64,000 bases of DNA from NCBI RefSeq assembly GCF_002632755.1, contig NZ_NJAK01000001.1, positions 620,001-684,000 on the forward strand, in the 5' to 3' direction. This stretch comes from Xenorhabdus ishibashii. GTDB taxonomy: Bacteria > Pseudomonadota > Gammaproteobacteria > Enterobacterales > Enterobacteriaceae. Shown here one piece after another: positions 1 to 9,201 of the stretch. The stretch's first letter is position 1. Each line of letters begins with the position of its first letter. The notes under the pieces were generated by a model, which saw only the letters and a program-made list of their open reading frames with translations, did no database searches and was not told the DNA's origin. The translations under genes were made by a program, and so were the position numbers.

Positions 1-181
1 TGAAGCTGGCATGGTGTTTGTCAATTCCCAGAATGTTCGTGATCTGCGGCAACCATTTGGCGGCATAAAAGCTTCCGGCGTGGGGCGTGAAGGCGGGGAA
101 TACAGCTTTGAAGTGTTTGCTGAAGTGAAGAACGTCTGTATCTCAATGGGAGAGCACCCTATTCCTCGTTGGGGTGTTTAA
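1..181 (+). CDS. hpaE: HpaE, 5-carboxymethyl-2-hydroxymuconate semialdehyde dehydrogenase, C-terminal end only
   Basis: The frame is open from base 2 to the TAA at 179-181 and encodes the last 59 residues. It contains the aldehyde-dehydrogenase C-terminal signature QPFGGIKASGVGREGG and ends HPIPRWGV. In the 4-hydroxyphenylacetate pathway HpaE oxidises the ring-cleavage semialdehyde to the acid with NAD. It sits 32 bp upstream of hpaD in the same direction, the classical hpa operon order. The start and catalytic core lie outside the window. The identification rests on the family signature plus the hpaD neighbour. Confidence 0.9.
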   Translation, partial: EAGMVFVNSQNVRDLRQPFGGIKASGVGREGGEYSFEVFAEVKNVCISMGEHPIPRWGV

Positions 182-213
182 ATAACTGCCATCCTGATAC
201 CAAGTGAGGGTTT

Positions 214-1095
214 ATGGGAAAGTTAGCGTTAGCAGCGAAAATTACACATGTCCCTTCTATGTATTTGTCTGAATTACCGGGTAAGCATCACGGCTGTCGG
301 CAAGGCGCTATTGACGGACACAAAGAGATCAGCCGACGTTGCCGTGAGATGGGTGTCGATACGATTATTGTCTTCGACACTCATTGGCTGGTTAACAGCG
401 CCTATCATATTAACTGTTCCGACCATTTTTCCGGCATCTATACCAGTAATGAGTTACCACATTTTATCCGCGATATGACCTATGAATATGACGGTAACCC
501 TGAGTTAGGCAGAATGATTGCGGAAGAAGCGCGCCAGATGGGCGTTCGTGCCCAATCGCACGAGATCCCAAGCCTGAAACTGGAATATGGCACACTGGTG
601 CCAATGCGTTATATGAATAGCGACCGCCGTTTCAAAGTGATTTCAGTTTCAGCCTTTTGTACTGTCCATGCATTTGAAGACAGCCGCAAACTGGGAGAAG
701 CCATTTTACGGGCAATTGAGAAATACGATGGCACGGTTGCCGTGCTGGCAAGCGGTTCTCTGTCGCACAGTTTCATTGAAGATCAACGTGCCGAAACGGG
801 CATGAACAGTTATACCCGTGAGTTTGATGAGCAGATGGATCGCCGCGTTGTACAACTTTGGAAAGCGGGACAATTCAAGGAATTTTGCGAAATGCTGCCG
901 GAATATGCGCAATATTGTCGGGGAGAAGGCAACATGCATGATACGGTGATGCTGCTAGGCCTGCTCGGATGGGACAGGTATGACGGCAAGGTAGAATTTT
1001 TGACAGAATTGTTCGCCAGTTCAGGGACAGGACAAGTCAACGCGGTGTTCCCGCTGCCGGATTATATTGTTAATCAAAATAAAACTCATGCCTGA
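214..1095 (+). CDS. hpaD: HpaD, 3,4-dihydroxyphenylacetate 2,3-dioxygenase
   Basis: A 293-residue class III (LigB-type) extradiol dioxygenase, full length for the family. It opens the homoprotocatechuate ring next to the hydroxyls, giving 5-carboxymethyl-2-hydroxymuconate semialdehyde for HpaE. Histidine-bearing segments typical of the metal site are visible: FDTHWL near residue 53 and GSLSHSF near residue 190. The start is ATG 214 behind a GAGGG ribosome binding site. It is followed after 12 bp by hpaF, so translation is probably coupled. The enzyme is cytoplasmic and nothing looks degenerate. Confidence 0.95.
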   Translation: MGKLALAAKITHVPSMYLSELPGKHHGCRQGAIDGHKEISRRCREMGVDTIIVFDTHWLVNSAYHINCSDHFSGIYTSNELPHFIRDMTYEYDGNPELGRMIAEEARQMGVRAQSHEIPSLKLEYGTLVPMRYMNSDRRFKVISVSAFCTVHAFEDSRKLGEAILRAIEKYDGTVAVLASGSLSHSFIEDQRAETGMNSYTREFDEQMDRRVVQLWKAGQFKEFCEMLPEYAQYCRGEGNMHDTVMLLGLLGWDRYDGKVEFLTELFASSGTGQVNAVFPLPDYIVNQNKTHA

Positions 1096-1107
1096 CAGGA
1101 GAAAACT

Positions 1108-1497
1108 GTGCCACATTTTTATGCTGAGTGTACGGAAAATATCCGTGAAGAGGCCAGATTGCCAGAATTATTTACCAAAGTGAATCAGGCATTAGCAGAT
1201 ACGGGCATTTTTCCGTTAGGTGGTATCCGCAGTCGTGCTATTTGGTTGGATACCTGGCAGATGGCGGATGGTAAACAAGATTATGCCTTCGTTCATATGA
1301 CACTGAAAATTGGTGCCGGACGCAGCCTTGAAGATCGGCAAAAAGTCGGAGAAATGTTGTTTAACTTAATCAAGGCGCATTTTAGTGAATTGGTGGCACG
1401 GCGCTATCTGGGTCTCTCCTTCACTATGGAAGAACTCGATCCCATACTGAACTATAAGTCCAATAATGTTCATAGCCTGTTTAAAGCAAAAGAGTGA
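1108..1497 (+). CDS. hpaF: HpaF, 5-carboxymethyl-2-hydroxymuconate delta-isomerase
   Basis: A 129-residue small isomerase of the tautomerase superfamily (CHMI). After the start residue the sequence begins PHFYAECTENI, so Pro2 is placed to act as the catalytic base, as in 4-oxalocrotonate tautomerase relatives. The start is GTG at 1108 with AGGAGA upstream; the downstream ATGs would remove the catalytic proline. It isomerises the product of HpaE before decarboxylation. It lies between hpaD (12 bp) and the gabD-like gene (21 bp) in one operon. Confidence 0.93.
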   Translation: MPHFYAECTENIREEARLPELFTKVNQALADTGIFPLGGIRSRAIWLDTWQMADGKQDYAFVHMTLKIGAGRSLEDRQKVGEMLFNLIKAHFSELVARRYLGLSFTMEELDPILNYKSNNVHSLFKAKE

Positions 1498-1518
1498 CAA
1501 TTTTAGTGAGAAAAAACT

Positions 1519-2991
1519 ATGACAAATCATCTTGATACACCATTGCTGCGCCAACAAGCCTATATCAATGGTCAATGGGTTGAAGCGGAAAATAAAGCTA
1601 CTTTTGTAGTGACTAACCCAGCCAATGGTGAGGTTATTGCTAATGTCAGTGATCTGGGAGCCAAAGAGACACAGTTTGCTATTGAAGCCGCCCAAAATGC
1701 CCTTCCTGCATGGCGATCATTGACAGCAAAACAGCGTAGCCAAAATCTCAAACAGTGGTTTCATCTGGTGATGGAAAATCAAACTACCTTAGCGGAAATA
1801 TTAAGTACGGAACAAGGTAAATCCCACACCGAGTCAATGGGAGAAATTGCTTACGGTGCCAGTTTTATCGAATGGTTCGCGGAAGAAGGCAAACGTGTTT
1901 ACGGCGAAACCCTGCCCTCCCCCATGCCAGGCCGCCGTCTCGCTACCATCAAGCAACCGATTGGGGTCGTTGCAGCTATTACACCGTGGAATTTCCCCAA
2001 TGCGATGATCACCCGTAAAGTTGCCCCTGCGCTGGCTGCGGGATGTACTGTGGTTCTGAAACCGGCGGCCGAAACACCACTTTCTGCATTGGCATTGGCG
2101 GCATTGGCAGAACAAGCTGGTATTCCGGCTGGTGTCTTCAATATCGTAACGGGAATGGATGCCAAAGCGATTGGTGAAGTGCTGACTTCAAGCCCTATCG
2201 TGCGTAAACTTTCCTTCACCGGATCTACGCGGGTTGGCAAGCTATTGATGGCACAAAGTGCCGATACCGTGAAAAAACTCTCCCTCGAACTGGGTGGCAA
2301 TGCACCTTTTATCGTGTTTGATGATGCCAATCTTGATGCGGCGGTGGAAGGTGTAATGGCTGCGAAATTCCGTAACAGCGGGCAAACCTGCGTTTGTGCC
2401 AACCGTATTCTGGTTCAGGAAAGCATTTACGATACATTTGCGGAACGTCTGGCTCATGCAGTGAAAAAACTTCACGTTGGGCCAGCCACTGATAGCGCAT
2501 CACAGCAAGGCCCGCTGATTAATCAAGCGGCAGTAGAAAAAGTACGGGAGCATATCAGTGATGCGGTTTCCAATGGCGCACGCATTCTGGCTGGAGGAAA
2601 GTCTCATGCTCTGGGAGGGTTGTTCTTTGAACCAACAGTACTGACAAATGTTACCGACTCCATGTTAGTGGCTCACGAAGAAACTTTTGGCCCTCTGGCA
2701 CCATTACTTAAATTCCGTGATGAAGACGAAGCTATCCGTATTGCCAACAACACGGAATTTGGTCTGGCAGCTTATTTCTATTCCCGCGATATTGGCCGAA
2801 TTTACCGTGTCGCGGAAGCGTTAGAAAGTGGCATGGTAGGCATCAATGAAGGTTTGATCTCCAACGAAATTGCGCCATTTGGCGGTATCAAGCAATCGGG
2901 ACTGGGACGCGAAGGTTCACGTTACGGTATTGAGGATTATCTGGAAGTGAAATACCTCTGTTTTGGCGGGTTGGAAGCAAAAGGAGCTTAA
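1519..2991 (+). CDS. gabD: NAD(P)-dependent succinate semialdehyde dehydrogenase, GabD-like, inside the hpa operon
   Basis: A 490-residue aldehyde dehydrogenase that follows enterobacterial GabD closely along its length (RQQAYINGQWVEA near the start, YGIEDYLEVKY near the end). Visible motifs are LELGGNAPF (general-base Glu), RNSGQTCVCANR (catalytic Cys, residues about 287-298) and PFGGIKQSGLGREGS. It oxidises succinate semialdehyde to succinate. HpaI releases exactly this compound, so placing the gene between hpaF and hpaH gives the operon its own exit into the TCA cycle. The classical E. coli hpa operon lacks a gene here. Substrate assignment is by family and context. Confidence 0.88.
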   Translation: MTNHLDTPLLRQQAYINGQWVEAENKATFVVTNPANGEVIANVSDLGAKETQFAIEAAQNALPAWRSLTAKQRSQNLKQWFHLVMENQTTLAEILSTEQGKSHTESMGEIAYGASFIEWFAEEGKRVYGETLPSPMPGRRLATIKQPIGVVAAITPWNFPNAMITRKVAPALAAGCTVVLKPAAETPLSALALAALAEQAGIPAGVFNIVTGMDAKAIGEVLTSSPIVRKLSFTGSTRVGKLLMAQSADTVKKLSLELGGNAPFIVFDDANLDAAVEGVMAAKFRNSGQTCVCANRILVQESIYDTFAERLAHAVKKLHVGPATDSASQQGPLINQAAVEKVREHISDAVSNGARILAGGKSHALGGLFFEPTVLTNVTDSMLVAHEETFGPLAPLLKFRDEDEAIRIANNTEFGLAAYFYSRDIGRIYRVAEALESGMVGINEGLISNEIAPFGGIKQSGLGREGSRYGIEDYLEVKYLCFGGLEAKGA

Positions 2992-2996
2992 CCCCT

Positions 2997-3800
2997 ATGC
3001 TACAGCAAGAAATCGTATCGCAGATTGCACGCCGTTTACATCAGGCAGAGCAAAACCGTAAACAAATCCGACAAATATCACTGGATTATCCTGAGATAAC
3101 TATTGAAGATGCTTACGCCATTCAACGTGAGTGGGTAGATTTAAAAATCAAGGAAGGCCGGATTCTCAAAGGACATAAGATTGGCCTGACATCTAAGGCC
3201 ATGCAAGCCAGTTCACAGATTAGTGAACCGGATTATGGTGCCCTGCTGGATGATATGTTTTTCCAAGACGGCGGTGACATTCCTTGCGAACGCTTTATTG
3301 TGCCCCGTATTGAAGTCGAACTAGCTTTTGTGCTGGCAAAACCCCTGACTGGCCCGAACTGTACGCTGTTTGATGTGTATAACGCGACAGATTATGTTAT
3401 TCCCGCACTGGAACTTATCGATGCCCGTTGTCACAACATCGATCCCGAAACACAGCGTCCACGCAAAGTATTCGATACGATTTCTGACAATGCCGCCAAT
3501 GGTGGTGTGATTATTGGGGGGCGACCGATCAAGCCAGATGAACTGGATCTACGCTGGGTTAGTGCTCTGCTCTACCGCAATAGTGTGATTGAAGAATCCG
3601 GCGTGGCAGCAGCAGTTCTCAATCATCCCGCCAATGGTGTGGCATGGCTTGCCAACAAACTGGCATCGCATGGTGTTCAGCTAGAAGCAGGCCAGATTAT
3701 TCTGGCTGGCTCCTTTACCCGCCCTGTTCCTGCACGTAAAGGTGATACCTTTCATGTGGATTACGGCGTGTTAGGTTCAATTAGCTGTCACTTTGTTTAA
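2997..3800 (+). CDS. hpaH: HpaH, 2-oxo-hept-3-ene-1,7-dioate hydratase
   Basis: A 267-residue member of the hydratase/decarboxylase (FAH-like) family, full length. The segments [28 protein letters not shown] and the C-terminal [14 protein letters not shown] are typical of Mg-dependent HpaH/MhpD enzymes. It hydrates oxo-heptene-dioate to 4-hydroxy-2-oxoheptanedioate, the substrate of HpaI. It starts only 5 bp after the gabD-like stop and ends 18 bp before hpaI, so the genes are clearly co-transcribed. Confidence 0.94.
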   Translation: MLQQEIVSQIARRLHQAEQNRKQIRQISLDYPEITIEDAYAIQREWVDLKIKEGRILKGHKIGLTSKAMQASSQISEPDYGALLDDMFFQDGGDIPCERFIVPRIEVELAFVLAKPLTGPNCTLFDVYNATDYVIPALELIDARCHNIDPETQRPRKVFDTISDNAANGGVIIGGRPIKPDELDLRWVSALLYRNSVIEESGVAAAVLNHPANGVAWLANKLASHGVQLEAGQIILAGSFTRPVPARKGDTFHVDYGVLGSISCHFV

Positions 3801-3818
3801 GTCTATTGAGGTAACACC

Positions 3819-4586
3819 ATGGATCAACTAACAAATAAATTTAAACATGCCCTGAAAGCAGGGCACCCACAAATCGGGTTATGGCTTGGGCTATGTAGTG
3901 GATATAGCGCAGAAATACTGGCAGGAACGGGGTTTGATTGGTTGCTGATTGATAGTGAACATGCTCCCAATGATATTTCTACCATTCTTGCCCAATTACA
4001 GGGAATTGCCCCTTACCCAAGCCAGCCTGTTGTTCGTCCGGCATGGAATGATCCGGTGATCGTCAAACAGTTGCTGGATATTGGTGCACAAACTTTATTG
4101 TTCCCGATGATTCAAAATGCAGAGCAAGCACGTGAAGCGGTCAGAGCAACCCGTTATCCTCCCGCGGGTATTCGCGGTGTGGGCAGTGCACTGGCACGGG
4201 CTTCTCGCTGGAATCGCATTCCTGATTATTTGTCCCGTGCCAATGATGAAATTTGTGTATTGGTACAGGTAGAAACGCGTGAAGCACTGAAAAACCTCCC
4301 TGAAATAGCGGCTGTCGAAGGTGTTGATGGTGTATTTATCGGTCCGGCAGATCTTAGCGCAGATATGGGACACATCGATAATCCGCAACATGCCGAAGTT
4401 CAGGCTGCCATTGAACAAGCCATGACTCAGATTCTATCTTCCGGCAAGGCTGCCGGCATTTTGATGACTCATGTTGATGCAGCTAAGCATTACCTCGATC
4501 TAGGTGCGCTATTTGTTGCCGTAGGCGTTGATACCATCCTGCTGACCGGAGCAGCCAACACGTTGGCAAGACATTTCAGCAAATAA
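3819..4586 (+). CDS. hpaI: HpaI, 4-hydroxy-2-oxoheptane-1,7-dioate aldolase
   Basis: A 255-residue class II pyruvate aldolase of the HpcH/HpaI family. The family signatures are present: [10 protein letters not shown] (acid-base His and metal-site residues, about 46-55), QVETREAL and [10 protein letters not shown]. It splits the pathway intermediate into pyruvate and succinate semialdehyde. The latter is handled by the GabD-like enzyme encoded two genes upstream. A GAGGT ribosome binding site precedes ATG 3819. The 222 bp after it, up to hpaX, hold a short direct repeat (ATCGACAAATA type) and no gene. Confidence 0.94.
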   Translation: MDQLTNKFKHALKAGHPQIGLWLGLCSGYSAEILAGTGFDWLLIDSEHAPNDISTILAQLQGIAPYPSQPVVRPAWNDPVIVKQLLDIGAQTLLFPMIQNAEQAREAVRATRYPPAGIRGVGSALARASRWNRIPDYLSRANDEICVLVQVETREALKNLPEIAAVEGVDGVFIGPADLSADMGHIDNPQHAEVQAAIEQAMTQILSSGKAAGILMTHVDAAKHYLDLGALFVAVGVDTILLTGAANTLARHFSK

Positions 4587-4808
4587 TCGACAAATAATCG
4601 ACAATAGCTTTCGACAAAAATGATAACTCAATAATGGCTGATGTTGTTCGCGGCATCGGCCATTGCAGTTGAAGTTCCTGATTGCTGTGCAAACAACCAC
4701 ATATAGCCAATAGATTTTAAATCCCCGCCAAAAGGAAAACCAAGCAACTAACAAAACAAGGAGTAGAAAAAGAGGGGGAGATAAAAAATAATAAAAAAGG
4801 AAACAACA

Positions 4809-6176
4809 ATGAGCGTTTCACCTGACACTATAGCAAAATCAGAAAATCCACCCCATCAACATAAAAAGCTGACCACCCAACAGCAAAGTGTCATCAATAA
4901 ATTATTCAGACGCCTGATCCTCTTTCTCTTTGTCCTGTTCATTTTCTCTTTTCTGGATCGCATCAATATTGGCTTTGCTGGTTTGACGATGGGAAAAGAT
5001 CTTGGTTTAACATCCACCATGTTTGGCTTGGCCGCTACACTGTTTTATGCCACTTACGTCATTTTCGGCATCCCCAGCAATGTCATGTTGGGCATTGTGG
5101 GAGCTCGCCGCTGGATTGCTACCATTATGGTGTTATGGGGGATTGCTTCCACCGCCACAATGTTTGCTACCGGCTCTACGAGCCTGTATATCTTGCGTAT
5201 GCTGGTGGGTATTGCAGAAGCAGGCTTTCTGCCGGGTATTTTGGTTTATCTGACTTATTGGTTTCCGGCCTATTATCGCGCGCGAGCTAATGCGCTGTTT
5301 ATGATCGCTATGCCCGTAACGATGGCATTTGGTTCACTCATTTCCGGTTATATTCTGGCAATGGATGGCATCTGGAATCTACGTGGCTGGCAGTGGTTAT
5401 TTTTACTGGAAGGCTTCCCTTCTGTTTTACTCGGTTTTGCTGTCTGGTTTTATCTGGATGATTCACCTGACAAGGCCAAATGGTTAACTCGTGAAGATAA
5501 GCAATGCCTACAAGAGATGATAGAAAACGATAAGCTTGCTATAACACAGCCCAATGAGCAGATCCAACAACAGAAACCCAGCTTATGGCGTGAGGTTTTT
5601 ACCCCAATTGTATTAATGTACACCTTTGCTTATTTCTGTCTGACCAACACCTTAAGTGCCATTAATATCTGGACACCGCAGATTATGCAGAGTTTTAATC
5701 AGAACAGCAGCCATGTAACTATTGGTATTCTGACTGCCATTCCACAGTTCTGCACGATTTTGGGTATGATCTACTGGAGCCGCCGTTCAGATCGCCTGCA
5801 AGAACGCAAAATGCACACGGCTTTGCCCTATCTGTTTGCCGCCGCAGGCTGGATTTTAACTTCACTGACAAATAACAGCATGGTGCAACTGCTAGGGATC
5901 ATTATGGCGTCCACCGGATCGTTTACGGCTATGGCTGTATTCTGGACAACACCGGATCAATCGATCAGTTTGCGTGCTCGCGCAGTGGGGATCGCCGTGA
6001 TCAATGCAACTGGTAATGTCGGCTCAGCCGTCAGTCCACTACTGATCGGTTGGTTAAAAGATCAAACAGGTAATTTCAGTGCTGGACTTTATTTCGTAGC
6101 CGGATTACTTATCATTGGTGCGCTAATCGTTTTTCTGATCCCGATGAAACATGTACGGCCACCGGTAGTCTCGTAA
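4809..6176 (+). CDS. hpaX: HpaX, 4-hydroxyphenylacetate permease (MFS)
   Basis: A 455-residue inner-membrane transporter of the anion:cation symporter branch of the major facilitator superfamily, with about 12 hydrophobic segments in two halves and a hydrophilic central loop (about residues 220-255). The signature LDRINIGFAGLTMGKDLGL after the first segment is typical. A 40-residue polar N-terminus precedes the membrane part. The start is ATG 4809 behind AAAAAGGAAA. It is placed after hpaI and before the regulator hpaA exactly as in the E. coli pathway, which supports 4-HPA uptake. Confidence 0.9.
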   Translation: MSVSPDTIAKSENPPHQHKKLTTQQQSVINKLFRRLILFLFVLFIFSFLDRINIGFAGLTMGKDLGLTSTMFGLAATLFYATYVIFGIPSNVMLGIVGARRWIATIMVLWGIASTATMFATGSTSLYILRMLVGIAEAGFLPGILVYLTYWFPAYYRARANALFMIAMPVTMAFGSLISGYILAMDGIWNLRGWQWLFLLEGFPSVLLGFAVWFYLDDSPDKAKWLTREDKQCLQEMIENDKLAITQPNEQIQQQKPSLWREVFTPIVLMYTFAYFCLTNTLSAINIWTPQIMQSFNQNSSHVTIGILTAIPQFCTILGMIYWSRRSDRLQERKMHTALPYLFAAAGWILTSLTNNSMVQLLGIIMASTGSFTAMAVFWTTPDQSISLRARAVGIAVINATGNVGSAVSPLLIGWLKDQTGNFSAGLYFVAGLLIIGALIVFLIPMKHVRPPVVS

Positions 6177-6223
6177 ATAACGAGCGACATATTGATATAC
6201 CTTAAAGATACAGGGGAAAATCG

Positions 6224-7138
6224 ATGCCTGCATCCAATGCGCTCAGAGCCAACAAACCCATCATCACTAATATTGATATCAGCAAAGACTATGATGAAAC
6301 CCAAGGATCGGATGATGTTCACTACCAAACTTTTGGTCGCATGGCTGTATTTTTCGGGCGTGATATGCAGGCGCATCGCCATGATGGTTTTTTCCAATTG
6401 CATTATCTGGTGACAGGACGGATCGAACTGCAATTAGACGAACAACATTATTCCGTACAAGCTCCGCTGTTTATCCTGACTCCACCTTCTGTTCCTCATG
6501 CTTTTTTTACGCAGGAAGATACTGACGGTTATGTACTGACCGTTCGTCAGGATCTAATTACACCATTGCTCAGTTCGCTTTATCCCACTCATCGAGAACT
6601 GGTGGATATTCCGGCTATTTGTCTTTCCGTCGCGGATAAATACGATGAATTGGAAACATTCCACCATTATTGGGCCCTGATTGGACGTGAGTCTGCTAAC
6701 CAATTTGCCGGACGGGAACAATCGCTGGCTTTTCTGGCTCAATCCTTGTTTACCTTTCTACTGCGTAGTATTCCCCTTGATGATCATCGTTGCGGTTGTG
6801 TCAGAGGAGAATTAAAACTGTTTCAGCGCTTTAACCAGTTGATTGATAAACACTATCACCAGCATCTTGCCGTACCAGAATATGCAGAAAAATTGGGAAT
6901 TACGGAATCACGTCTAAAGGATATGTGTCGACGCTTTGCCAATCGACCACCCAAAAAACTGATCTTTGACCGACTACTGCGGGAAGCAAAACGGTTCTTA
7001 TTGTTTAGTGACAGCCCTGTATTTGAAGTGGCGTATCGGCTTGGGTTTAAAGATCCTGCTTATTTTAGCCGATTTTTTAATCGGTTAGTGGGATGCTCAC
7101 CGAGTGTTTGGCGGGAGGAAAATGTCATTGGGAAATAA
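6224..7138 (+). CDS. hpaA: HpaA, AraC-family activator of 4-HPA catabolism
   Basis: A 304-residue regulator with an N-terminal cupin-like effector domain (HRHDGFFQLHYLVTG at about residues 50-65) and a C-terminal double helix-turn-helix of AraC type (about residues 200-300, ending DPAYFSRFFNRLVGCSPSVWR). In E. coli the corresponding protein responds to 4-HPA and activates hpaBC. Here hpaBC is not next to it but about 51.7 kb downstream. An IS1-family element begins 41 bp after its stop, so the interruption of the usual hpaA-hpaBC order may involve this site. Confidence 0.9.
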   Translation: MPASNALRANKPIITNIDISKDYDETQGSDDVHYQTFGRMAVFFGRDMQAHRHDGFFQLHYLVTGRIELQLDEQHYSVQAPLFILTPPSVPHAFFTQEDTDGYVLTVRQDLITPLLSSLYPTHRELVDIPAICLSVADKYDELETFHHYWALIGRESANQFAGREQSLAFLAQSLFTFLLRSIPLDDHRCGCVRGELKLFQRFNQLIDKHYHQHLAVPEYAEKLGITESRLKDMCRRFANRPPKKLIFDRLLREAKRFLLFSDSPVFEVAYRLGFKDPAYFSRFFNRLVGCSPSVWREENVIGK

Positions 7139-7179
7139 AATAGATTGATAAAATTATGATGTCATAATATCTACATTTT

Positions 7180-7961
7180 GGCCGTGTATTCAAGGCGTTG
7201 TTCTTCATCTATAATGCTTATTTTGCGAGATAACATGCATGGCCACAGTAGAAGTAAAATGTCGATTTTGTCACCAGACGAAGGACGTTAAAAAACATGG
7301 TATTGGAAAAGGTGGGCACCAACGTTATCGTTGTTTATCCTGTCATCGTACTTTCCAGCTCGATTATTCTTATCGCGCTTGTCAAGCCGGAATAAAAGAA
7401 CAAGTCGTTGATCTTGCCATGAACAATGCCGGCATCCGTGATACGGCCAGAGCCCTGCATATCAGCATTAATGCTGTCGTACGCGTTTTAAAAAACTCCA
7501 GCCACGATGTGTAACAACCTTACCTGTGGGTGAAGTTGAAATTGAATTTATCTGCGATGTCGACGAAATGTGGTCATTCGTCGGGAATAAAAAGTGCCAG
7601 CGTTGGTTATGGTATGCTTGGGAGCCTCGCCTAAAACGTATCATTGCGCATGCTTTTGGTAGACGAAACAAGAAAACGCTGAAAAAGTTATTGAAAAAAC
7701 TGTCTAAATGCAAGGTGGCCTTTTGGTGTACTGATAATTATCGTGCCTATAATTTACTGCCTTCAGCCAACCATCTGGTTGGAAAATATTTTACTCAACG
7801 TATTGAACGTGAAAATTTAACGTTACGTAACCGAATTAAGCGCCTGAACCGTAAAACACTTGGTTATTCAAAGTCACCTGAAATGCATGACAAAATCATT
7901 GGCACTTTCATTGAACGTGAATATTATATTTGAGGGTGATCAACGATTTGAATACATGACC
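7180..7961 (+). mobile_element. IS1-family insertion sequence, copy 1 (782 bp)
   Basis: The limits come from comparison with the second copy at 9202-9983 and from terminal inverted repeats: left end GG-C-CGTGTATTCAAGGCGTTG, right end, reverse complemented, GGTCATGTATTCAAATCGTTG. It encodes one frameshifted transposase. The flanks (CTACATTTT to the left, CCTTAACGA to the right) show no 8-9 bp target duplication, so the junctions have been altered since insertion. The right end abuts a truncated GNAT gene. Confidence 0.88.
7239..7933 (+). CDS. IS1-family transposase InsAB' (programmed -1 frameshift)
   Basis: Frame one (7239-7514, 91 residues, InsA) has a zinc-finger-like N-terminus (VKCRFCHQ and YRCLSCH) and a helix-turn-helix. 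It runs into the slippery heptamer AAAAAAC at 7490-7496, in phase as A AAA AAC. A -1 shift there joins it to InsB (open to 7933), giving a protein of about 231 residues. The catalytic DDE residues are likely in CDVDEMWSF, CTDNYRAY and RIEREN. This is the known IS1 expression mechanism. The copy appears intact and is identical in translation to the second copy. Confidence 0.92.
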
Positions 7962-8085
7962 CCTTAACGACGATGGATGCTCTTACATTCACTGAGTCTG
8001 GCCATTTCTCCGAGAAAGATTGTGTTCGGATTAAAGAACCAGATGCTACAGGCCGATGAGTATTAAAAGATTTTGATCTAAACAT
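7962..8085 (-). pseudogene. 5' fragment of a GNAT-type acetyltransferase paralog, cut by IS1 copy 1
   Basis: On the minus strand an ATG at 8085 opens MFRSKSFNTHRPVASGSL, matching the N-terminus MFRSKSFNIPRPATLGSL of the intact gene at 8219-8890. The similarity runs about 40 codons and stops at the insertion-sequence end at 7962. Two tandem paralogs therefore existed; the downstream one lost everything after its N-terminal segment. The MFRSKSF start and upstream bases are the best conserved part. Confidence 0.8.
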
Positions 8086-8106
8086 CATTTTCTCCTAATA
8101 ATTCCG

Positions 8107-8213
8107 TATATACGCATTAAACTTCAAGCTGCAATTTACAACACGCTATGAAACCTGATTTCTCCCCGCTCCGCAGGGAGAAATCGCACGCATCTTGAAG
8201 TTAGATTGGTATA
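8107..8213. repeat. MITE-like element with terminal inverted repeats and internal hairpin
   Basis: About 107 bp bounded by related inverted ends: TATACGCATTAAACTTCAAG on the left and, reverse complemented, TATACCAATCTAACTTCAAG on the right. The centre holds TTCTCCC-(9 nt)-GGGAGAA, a perfect 7-bp stem. It has no coding capacity. It lies between the truncated and the intact acetyltransferase genes. Repeats beginning in this style are, to my knowledge, common in Photorhabdus and Xenorhabdus; the copy number cannot be judged here. Confidence 0.65.
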
Positions 8214-8218
8214 TTTAT

Positions 8219-8890
8219 TCAACATGTTATATATCTATAGCTATTATTGCTAGGGTTAAAATGCCATCTATGACTGTTAGCAGGATCTAACACCAAGTAT
8301 CCTGAATCACTAGGAGAAAATCCCATGTTAATGTATGCTGGCGTAGCTTTATGTAATGGAATAAGTTTTATCTTACCATTGTTTCCTAATTGCTGTGATT
8401 TATTCACGGCATGTTCCATTAGTAAAACACCACAATTTCTAATACCGCAATGTGTTGCCAAATACTCAACCGTAGGCAGATTAGAAATTATGTTATCTGC
8501 AGGAATAAATTCTAAAATTCCAACAGGAACACCTTGAAAATAGGCAGCAAAATATAATGAACCTATTCTTGATAATTTCTCACTACAAAGCTTGATTTTG
8601 TTATGTACAAGTTCAAAAATAGAACGTGCAGACTCATATCTTATGTTCCAATTTTCTTGCTCATAATCACCACTAACGTATTCGGAGCTACTACATTTCC
8701 ATTCAGTGTTCATGGTGGTTTTCATTATTGCATTGGTTAAGTTTAATACTTCATGTGGACTAACTTCCCTGATTGTTATAAAAATTCTGGCATCAATCAC
8801 TGCTGAGGAGATATCTGAAACAGACTTAGCATGAGTTAAGGAACCCAATGTTGCAGGCCGAGGAATATTAAAAGATTTTGATCTGAACAT
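8219..8890 (-). CDS. GNAT-family N-acetyltransferase of unknown substrate
   Basis: A 223-residue protein. The middle and C-terminal part (about residues 110-195) looks like a GNAT fold: SLYFAAYFQGVPVGILEFIP (beta 4 region), then GVLLMEHAVNKSQQLGN and AYINMGFSP near the acetyl-CoA site. The first 40 residues, rich in Ser and Thr, are shared with the truncated paralog at 7962-8085 and may be a targeting or linker segment. The gene is flanked by inverted half-repeats and by inverted IS1 copies, which suggests acquired DNA. The roughly 285 bp upstream of it are very AT-rich and hold no gene. Substrate and role are unknown. Confidence 0.6.
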   Translation of the reverse strand: MFRSKSFNIPRPATLGSLTHAKSVSDISSAVIDARIFITIREVSPHEVLNLTNAIMKTTMNTEWKCSSSEYVSGDYEQENWNIRYESARSIFELVHNKIKLCSEKLSRIGSLYFAAYFQGVPVGILEFIPADNIISNLPTVEYLATHCGIRNCGVLLMEHAVNKSQQLGNNGKIKLIPLHKATPAYINMGFSPSDSGYLVLDPANSHRWHFNPSNNSYRYITC

Positions 8891-9175
8891 GATGTTATCC
8901 TATGCAATAGTTTAATTAATTGGATTTTTATATTCCAATATCATGATATACAACTAATTCTACTTTATTAAAAATAACTTATGACTCATATTAACATAAA
9001 AATAAATTAACTTTGTCATGCCATGGTATAAGACGGAATAACTTACTATTTTATAAAACACCATCAAGATATTTTTATTGTAAAAAACATATAAGCTCGT
9101 CAGAATATTAATTAAATTTAAACATAAACTAAAAGTGTTTATTTTAATAAGTGAATCACAGTGGAAATACTACAT

Positions 9176-9201
9176 TATATACCAATCTAACTTCAAGATG
9201 C
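9176..9201. repeat. Truncated end of the same MITE-like repeat, cut by IS1 copy 2
   Basis: ATACCAATCTAACTTCAAG at 9179-9197 equals the reverse complement of the right end of the element at 8107-8213, so the two ends face each other around the acetyltransferase gene. The rest of this copy is missing exactly where IS1 copy 2 starts at 9202, which shows that insertion and deletion happened inside the repeat. Confidence 0.7.
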
